Assembly (NCBI GenBank): GCA_028571685.1
Contig: CM053142.1
Location: 70,767,296 to 70,831,295 of the forward strand
Length of the DNA: 64,000 nt
DNA from: Heterohyrax brucei
Taxonomy: Eukaryota; Chordata; Mammalia; Hyracoidea; Procaviidae
Direction of reading: 5' to 3'
The notes under the pieces are model-generated. The model was not told the origin of the DNA. It saw only the letters and a list, made by a program, of their open reading frames with translations, and did not search any database. Below are positions 51,801-60,800 of the stretch, piece after piece; position 1 is the stretch's first letter, and each line of letters opens with the position of its first letter. The position numbers and the translations under genes are program-made.

Positions 51801-54800
51801 TTTCTGCAGAAAAAGATTTAATCCATTTGGACACTGCCATCTTCTTCATGGCATTATCCCCATAAACTTGGACTAACAGGTCCCCAATTTCACCTTCACT
51901 CTTGCCAAGTTTAACAAGAAATTTAACATTTGTTCGTTGATCTAATTCAAGCTCTGACATTTTTGTGATGCCACACAAAAACATACAACAACGATGAACA
52001 CTACTCAGCAGAACACCACCACATTGACACAAACACAGCTATCAGACACCGATATATCAAGATTATGAAATTTTACTTAGTTGTTTGTACCGTGTTGCTA
52101 ATGTGGTGCACAGCGGCAAGTTCACCAACTTAATTGTCAGACCTCCTACATAGATCAGAGGTGGAAAGGGCCTTGAATTGCTTGTGGAGCAGAAAGGAGT
52201 CCTATCTGGTGACTCTACATTATGTTAAGTGGAGAGTGGGATGACATGGGGTAAGGCAGGCAGGAGCCTGCTTTCCATTTGGTGTAGTCCTCGGTGGGAG
52301 CAAAGAAAAACTGTGACACACACACATTACAGGAACTTGGGGAAACAGTTGACAGGAATCAAAGATCTGAGAGTTAAAAAAGACTGTTCCATATTGTGTC
52401 AGAAGAGCAGATTTAGAATCTGTCACCCTATTCACCTTTTTTAATGGCATGCTGGTAAATGGTTAATAACCATTTTATGGAAAAATAATTTATGAATTTA
52501 TGTATATATACACATTTATATGTTTACTATGAATCTTACTGTTGTAAAGGATTTGTGGTACCTAGTAGGAAATGAAACACAAATACTTAATAATTTTTAT
52601 AGTTAATAATACCACATAGCTGGTTGATTCTCACTGAACACTTTCCTTGGTTTTTGATAAGCTCTTTCATTGGTAAGAACTCATTGTTGTATTCAGTCAT
52701 GATTTGACAAAATCGGACAAGGAGTAAGTGCTTGACTACTCTCTCATTCATTAAGGAAGTAGCTTACATCATTGACAATGAATGTAGTTCCAACATGAAT
52801 ACTGACCGATGATGCTCTTAAATTGTTGTTAAACATACATGTGTAACAAAACACTTGCCATGTTAACATTTTTTGCATGTATGATTCAAGCTGATGATTT
52901 TATTTATGTTAATGAGTAAGAAGAAATGAGTAATGAAACAATGTAGATGTGTATCAGAACTTTTCCTCATTTGTTCAGTGGTGCGAGTGACAAGTCTGCT
53001 AAATTGATTAAGAGTTTTTTAATACTGGGAGGAATATTTCCTCAAGGTTTTTCACTAGTCACAATGTAATGGCAAACGACATTACATTCAGTATGTTTAA
53101 TTTGTATTTATATTTACTTAATGAGTTTCATAAGTCTAGAAATCAACAATAAGCCAAGGCCTGATTTGTAGCATTGTTGAGCTCATGATATAAATACTCT
53201 CATCATAAACCTGGAAAAAGCCCAAACTCATTCTTGTTGAGTCAGTTCTGACTCATAGTGCTCCTATAGGACAGAGCAGAACTGCCCCATGGGGTTTTTA
53301 AGGAGTACCTGTTGGACTTGAACTGCTGACCTTTTGGTTAGTAGATGCAGTATTTAATCACTACACACCAGGGTTTCCAATTTCCATCATAGCCAATTTA
53401 GATTTCTAATGTGATGTTACTGAATGTGGAGCTGGGAAGAAATGCTCTGTAGCTGACCAGCATTTTTACCGTACAGATACAATAAATAGTCGTACATAAC
53501 CTGAAGAGCCCAAATAACGATAAAATGTAGTAATTAAGAAGTGAAGAATTTTGAATAGTTATTTGTTTTTAATATAACTTAAGTACTTGTAATTTTGTAC
53601 AATTTATTTCTACACTGCGGCTGTGTTTAAACAGTTGGCTTGCAAAATTACTGACACTTTAGTTGTTATTACGAGGCTTTATGAGCAGGCTCCAGCACAC
53701 ACTGCCTTCTGGGTTTATGAAATGCCTTGCAAAGTATCTGCTAGAGGCCACGTACAGGTAAAATGTTCCCTTACAGCTCTTTTACATAGACTTCTCACGT
53801 ATTCTTTTGTTTGGGAATTGTATCCTGCTGGTCAGTTTTCCCATATCCTTTGTTCTTTCTAATTCAGCCTCCAGCTGCATCTCTTTCTTTAAAATTCCTC
53901 ACTGGATAGTTGTTCGGTTTCGTCCTTATTCTCAGTAAATTAAGCATTAATTCTCAGTAAATAAAGCTAGTCACCATTTGACAGTCACTTTTAATCATGT
54001 TGCAACACATTCTGGCTTCATCCTCTCTATGATGGCTAAGATTGTTTGTCAGCTTGGCTCGGCCATGATTCTCAGTGTTCCGGTGGTTGTATAATGTTGT
54101 GGTCATTGCCATGATGGAACGTGCTATGCTACCAGCAGGGGCGTGACCTGTGGTGGCTCACCACCCCCGTCAGCCTCTATCTCTCTGCCTTCTGTCACCC
54201 ACTTCCTGCCTGCTCACCTTGCCAAAGTCTTGGCTTATTGTGGATTCAGTAGTTTGCCATTCTCTTGTCTAACTTCTGATCTTGGGACTTGAACTAGCAG
54301 TTTACTTGTCAATCTTAGGACTTAGAGATCTTCACGGCCTTGTGAGTCCTATTCCCTGACCTGCCAAACCTGGATTTGCCAGACCCTGCAGCTAGAAGAA
54401 TCAGGAGAAACTCTCTGATCCTGCCTGTCATCTTGGGATTCACTGACCTTCACAGTCTTCAAGTGGGAAACCTGCTCTCTGGTCTGCTGACCTTGGGTTC
54501 ACCAGCTTCAGCAGCTATGTGAGGCCTGCATCCTGATCCAGGACTTGGGGACGTTTCAGCCTCTACCATTGTATGAGTTGTTTCCTCCATGTAAATCTCT
54601 TTCTCTCTTTATTTGCATGCTTTACTGGTTTGACTTCTCTAGCGAACCCAGCCTATGACACTCTCTTAGAATTCATTTTCAATCAACCCATCCTCCTTTG
54701 TTAGTAATAATGTCGCCCCTTCCCTTCAGCTGCTCTCAGTATCATTTTGCCTGTTGGGCTTGTCTTTCCACCATTTTGACTGTAGGCAAATTTGTCTTAT

Positions 54801-57800
54801 TGTATCAAAATGACAAACTGTTGTGATAATGTGTCTTAATTTTCTTCCCTTGGTAGGGCTATTTCCCCATCTCTCTCCTCCCACTAATTAAAGTTAATGG
54901 AATGAAAAAAAAAATATATAAAAGGTTTGCTATCCCAAGTTATCAAGTAAGTTCAGTTTTGTGCTATCTTAGAAACAGCACTGATCTGATATTTTGGTTG
55001 AAGACAGGTGGTTCATTTGGCCTTTGCGATCCATTTGTCTACTGCTATCTTTCTATTCACAGAAAAACATCAATAACAAAAAAATCTACAAAAAACAGCT
55101 AAAGTCTTCTCTCTTTTCATTATGATTATTTCCCATACCTTAAGCTCCTTCTTCATCTTCACTATTAAGAACATTCCTTTTACTGACTAACACAAACTTC
55201 TCTTGTTCTCTGCTAGACTCACCACTGCTGTTCCTCAAAGTTTCTTCTCATAGGCCCTGCCAAAAATAATTTTCACCATGATGTCAAGCCATGGAACAAA
55301 TAACTATGTCTACTGATAGGCTCATAGTATAACTTGATGTGAGTAAAGCCACAGACATAATGGGCACCTGAAGTGCTTCTTGACTTGACTGGTGAGGATG
55401 TAGCGCTACCTTGAGAACATGTTTCTCTCTCCTCACACCCATCCTATGCCTGGAAAGGTTCTCTTCCCTTTCCTACTTCTTACATTTCCACTTATCAAAA
55501 GCAGATTCTTTGTAAGTGACTTTCTTGATTCCACAATTAGAAGAATCCTTTAGTCTTTCATTTTGCATATCTGAGTCTTTCATAAGTGCTTTTCACAATC
55601 GGCTTTATACTGTCTCCAGCTTTGTATATGTGGGTGTATCTGACTGTGGGGGCAGTGTCTGACCTTCTCTAACTTTACAAAGGGCAAGAATAATCAATAA
55701 TGAACACCCTAAGGCTGATTTCTATGAGGTGGAAGTCAGACATGCCTCCTTTCTCTGCCATCTTTACCAATTCTGACACCAGTGCCCTAATTGGCACTTT
55801 CTACTTCTCTGGAGGGTTCAGTAATTCACTGCAATGGCCACACAGAACTCACAGACAACACTGACGATTATGGGGTTTGTTAAGGTTAGAGATTACAATT
55901 CAGATCCGGGAACATTCAGGATACAATTCTTCCATCAGGATAGTCTCTTCTCAGCTGTGTCTGCAGACACATCCTTCTCTGCCCCCTTGCCCTCTGCTTT
56001 GCTTGGCAAGTGTCCGCTTGGGCCAGTAAGCCTCCTGCCTGAAGGCACTCAGCTCTCTCACTCAGTGAGGTGCGAATCCCACCACACTGTCTCCAGTCAG
56101 TCAGTTGGTTCTGCTACCTCTGCTGCTTCTATGTCTCTGTTGTTGCTTCTCCCCACCTTGCTGTTTCTGGTGTTACAACACTCTCTCTCTCTAGCACTCC
56201 TGGTTCCAAGAGCTGCTCAGCACAGGGATGCTGGGTCCAAAGGAAGTGTTCCACTCTTGGCTGTTCTTCTTTGATCGTGTGAGATCACTTTCCTGCTCTA
56301 GAATGGGCCTTCTTTTAAGTCTAGTGGCATGGCAAAACTGACAAATCCTCTTGGGAAGCCACAGTTACCTTATTTACACAGTCCCACCCCATCACTTGGG
56401 TGGGAGTTACAAGACTATGGCAAGAAAGGCCCCACGAAAATGCCCTATTGCACCACAGCACAATCAGAAGACTTGTGGTACTATGTGAACTTGATTCGGG
56501 AACTTGAATATTTTTGAATCACAAATCCTTCTTTATCTTACCACATTTTATCTTCAAAATTTAGAAAATTTTTAAAAAATAATAATTATTATGATTTTAC
56601 CTGGAGGATGTGGCACTCCTCTAGATCTCTGCACGTCATAGTGGGGAATGTGTGAGCAAACGTTGGGTTTATGTATCTTTGAGTTGGTGAATACTTTTAA
56701 ACCCATGGCCTGTAAAGGAAATTATCTAATCAGTACATAAAATATTATTAAATGTATACAGACACATACTTCTTTTCACTGAATTTAACAAATACAATCC
56801 ATTTAGTTGTTCACATTTGCAGAGGGATATTAATATATCTATAAAGGTAATTTCATTTTGGTCTTTGAACTCTTTCTATAGCAATTGTTTTGATATCACA
56901 CAGCAATTTCAGTAAAAAGAATTTTCTTTGGATCAATAGTCTAAATAATTCCAGCCCTGGCTCTATCCCTAATAGTAGCACACATGCTACTATCGGTGAC
57001 TTTGGGGAAGTCACTTGGCTTCTTTATGCCGTATTACCCTCAAAAGTCAGATTCAACTTCACAGCAACAGGTTTACTCTATGAAGGCATTAAAATAACTA
57101 ATATTTTTCCAAATATAATATTTTACTAGCATTAAGAAATGACCATCTTTAATATAGTAATTTACCTGCAGGAAGCTATACATATCTTTTTCATTTGTGT
57201 TTGGTACTGGGGAGTACATTATTCCATTAATATAGGCATTTGGGTAATGGACACAATGTTCATCATCTTCATGTGGATGCAAATTTCCAGGGAATCCAGA
57301 GAGGTCTTTTATAGGTAGGAGGTTATAAATCTATACACATTCAAAGGGAAAAAGAGAAAAATTATCGTAGTTGTTCTAAGTGCAAAGGAAAAAGAACATG
57401 ACTAATCACCATCAATCTTTTATTTTTTTTAGTGTTCCTGTTGCTTTGATAGTTTATAGAGCAGTTATGCATCACTTTCTCCAAATACTGTTTCCATTTT
57501 GAAGATATTTAACAATTTGCAGGGAGGGGGAAGTTATCCAATCTAAGTACTCAAGGGTCATAATACCTTGTTATACAGTTCCCAGGTAAGTATTAGACTC
57601 CACACTAGAATTAAATAAAGCTTTATTAATACATATTTATATTTAAGGCCCACCACTCCTCTGTCAGTCTGTCTGGAAGCTGTGCTATCAGTCTTTGAAA
57701 TACTAGCAGGGTCACCTATGGTGGACAAGTTTCAGCAGAGCATCCAGACAAAGATAAATTAGGAAGAAGGACCAAGCAATCTATTTCTGAATAGCTGGCT

Positions 57801-60800
57801 AATGAAAATCTTATGGGTAGTACTGGAACACTGCCTGAACATTATACACAGGCCAAACAGAACAAGGGGATACTGCATGGTTTAAAATCAGGGAAGATAT
57901 GCTTTAGGGCTGTATCTATTCACTATATTTATTCAATGTGTATGCTGAGCAAATAATCTGAGAAGCAGACTATATGAAGAAAAATGAGGCATCAGGACAC
58001 CTTAACAATCTGTGACATGCAAATGATACAACCTTGCTTGCTGAAAGTGAAGAGGATTTGAAACATTTACTGATGAAAAGCAAAGAATAACAGCCTTTGG
58101 TATGCATTACGCCTCAACATAAATAAAGCCAAAATTCTCACAACTAGACTAGTAAGTAACATCATGGTCAATGGAGAAAATATTGAAGGTGTCTAGGATC
58201 TCATTTTATGTGGATTCAGTCAGCACCCATGGAAGCAGGAGTCAAGAAACCAAACAACTCATTACACTGGGAAAATCTGCTAAAAAAGATTTCTTTAAAG
58301 TATTAGAAATTAAAGATGTCATCTTGACGACTAAAGTGCATCTGACCCAAGTCATAGTGTTTTCAATCTCCTCATATGAATGTAAAAGCTGGACAGTGAA
58401 TAAGAGTACTGAAGAAGAATTGATGCCTTTGAATTGTATTGTTGGAGAAGAATACTGAATAAACCATGGGCTCCCCGAAGAAAGAACAAATCTGTCTTTG
58501 AAGAAGTACAGCCAAAATGCTTATTAGAAGCAAAAATCACGAGACTTTGTCTTGTGTACTTTGGACACATTATCAGGAGGGACAAGTCCCCTGGAAAAAG
58601 ACATGATGTTTGCTAAAGCAGACGGTCAAAGAGAAAGAAGACCCTTAATGAGATGGATTGACACAGTCATTGCAACAACTGGCTCAAGTGTAACAAGGAT
58701 TGTGAAGACGATGCAGGACTAGGCAAAGTTTTCTTCTATTGTATGTATGGTTGCTATGAGTAGGAAATGACTCAGGCACCCAACAACAACAGCAACAACA
58801 AAATATCTAGAATACTGTACAAGTATTTGTGACAAAAGAATAAAATGACAGTTTCATATCTACCTTATGGTTTGCAACTACTGCATATAACAAAGTAATA
58901 GACACCATGCTCTAAATGGGACACAATACTATTATATATTATTCATGAGAACAGAATGCTCCAGATCTTCATAAAATACATACAGCTTTCTTGATAAAGT
59001 GCTAAAAATGATGCTATCAAATTAATTTGAATGGGAAAAGTAAAAAGAAAAAAATGTTGATAGATGCACTGTATTGTAATCATGGGAGCTCAAAACTGAC
59101 TGACTGACTAGATGAGCGAAATTGGTATGATGATAGACATAGTCTCAAAAATGGATTCCTCTTAATATGCTCCATCTCCCACCCTTGCTTTGTTTTTCTT
59201 CAAAAAGTCCATTATAGATTTATTGACTGCCAAGGAATCCCTGGTAACACACTGGTTAAGCACTCAGACGCTAGCTGAAAAGTTGGCAGTTTGAACCTAC
59301 TAGCCACTCTGTAGGAGAAAGACGTGGCAGTCTGTTTCCTTAAAGATTTACAGCTTTGGAAACTCCATGGGGCAGTTCTACTCTGCCTATAAGGTTGCTA
59401 TAAGTCAGAATTGACTCAATAGCAGCAGGTTATATATATATTTATATATATACATGTATATATGCACATACATAGTATATTACATCTAATATGTAGGTAT
59501 ATTTTTACGTATGAGTTTGACAAGCATGCCAGCTTAATTTTTTTAAATGCTTCATATCTCACTGCTGAATATCACTGCAGTCACCTTTGAAGTACACCCA
59601 TTGGGAAGCTATGCATCAACACTAGTGCCTCGTCTACCCGTCAGAGCAATTTTGGAACTCTTTCTGGAATGATCATTGCACTGTGGCAAGCTTGCCAACT
59701 TAATTGTATAGTTGTCTGTGAGGGAGTTTTTAGCTGGTAAACAAGTAACTGTACTGTAAGACTCCACCTACTTAACCTGACCTGGCCCCCAATGACTTGT
59801 TTCTTTAGCCGAAGACAAAGGAAGTATTGAAAGGAAGAGATCTGGATGACATTCAGGACCTAGAGGGTAATACAAATGACAGCTCTGATGGCCATTCCAG
59901 AAAAAGAGTTCTAAATTTGCTTTGAAGGGTGGACTAGGCACTGATGTTGGTGCCTAGCTTCCCAAAGAGTAAGTCAAAGGCGACCACAGTGATATTCAGC
60001 AATAAGGTATGTAGCAATTTTTCTAGCATCAGTTTGTGAATTTAACTGGCAGTCCTCATAGACCTCACAGAAGAAAGTTCACAGAAAAAAGCTAAAAAAT
60101 GTCAACTGATAAATAAATATAATTTTAATAGATCTTATCTTATTCAGGAAGCCTGGGTGGTATAGTGGTTAATAGCTACAGCTGCTCACCAAAAGGTCAG
60201 CAGTTTGAACCTACTAGATGCTTCTTGGAAACTCTTAGTTCTACTCTGTCTTGTATCGTCACTATGACTTGGAACCAACTTGATGGCAATGGTTTTAGTT
60301 CTTGGTTACCCTACTTAGAGCGGGAGCCTTGGTGATTCACTAGTTAAAGCGCTGGGCTGCTACCCAAAAGTTTGAACCTACCAGCTGCTCCATGGGAGAA
60401 ATACATAACAGTCTGCTTTCATAGCACTTCATAGCCTTAGTAACCCTATGGGCAGTTCTACTCTGTCCTTTGGGGTTATTATGAGTCAGAATCAACCCGA
60501 CGGCAATGGGTTTGGTTTTTTGGTATCCAACTCAGGAGGAGCCTGGGTGGTGAGAAATGGTTTGCACCTGTCTACACATATAAGGGCTGTCAGTTCAAAC
60601 TCACCCACCAGGAGGACAGAAGAAAGGCTTGGCAATCTGCTTTCACAAAGATACAGCTAGCAACACTCCATGCAATTGCGCTATTCTGTAGCACAGGGAG
60701 TTGCCATCAGTCGGAAGAGACTGGATGGCCACAGGTTTGTTCTCATTTTCTTTATCCAACTCAGATGGAGTGGCTGGTGGAACAGGCACTCGACTGTTAA

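Noticed and set aside
55834-56274. 146-codon frame with leucine-rich, membrane-like stretch
   Set aside because: Inside an LTR-like repeat in antisense; the leucine run comes from a ct-rich tract.
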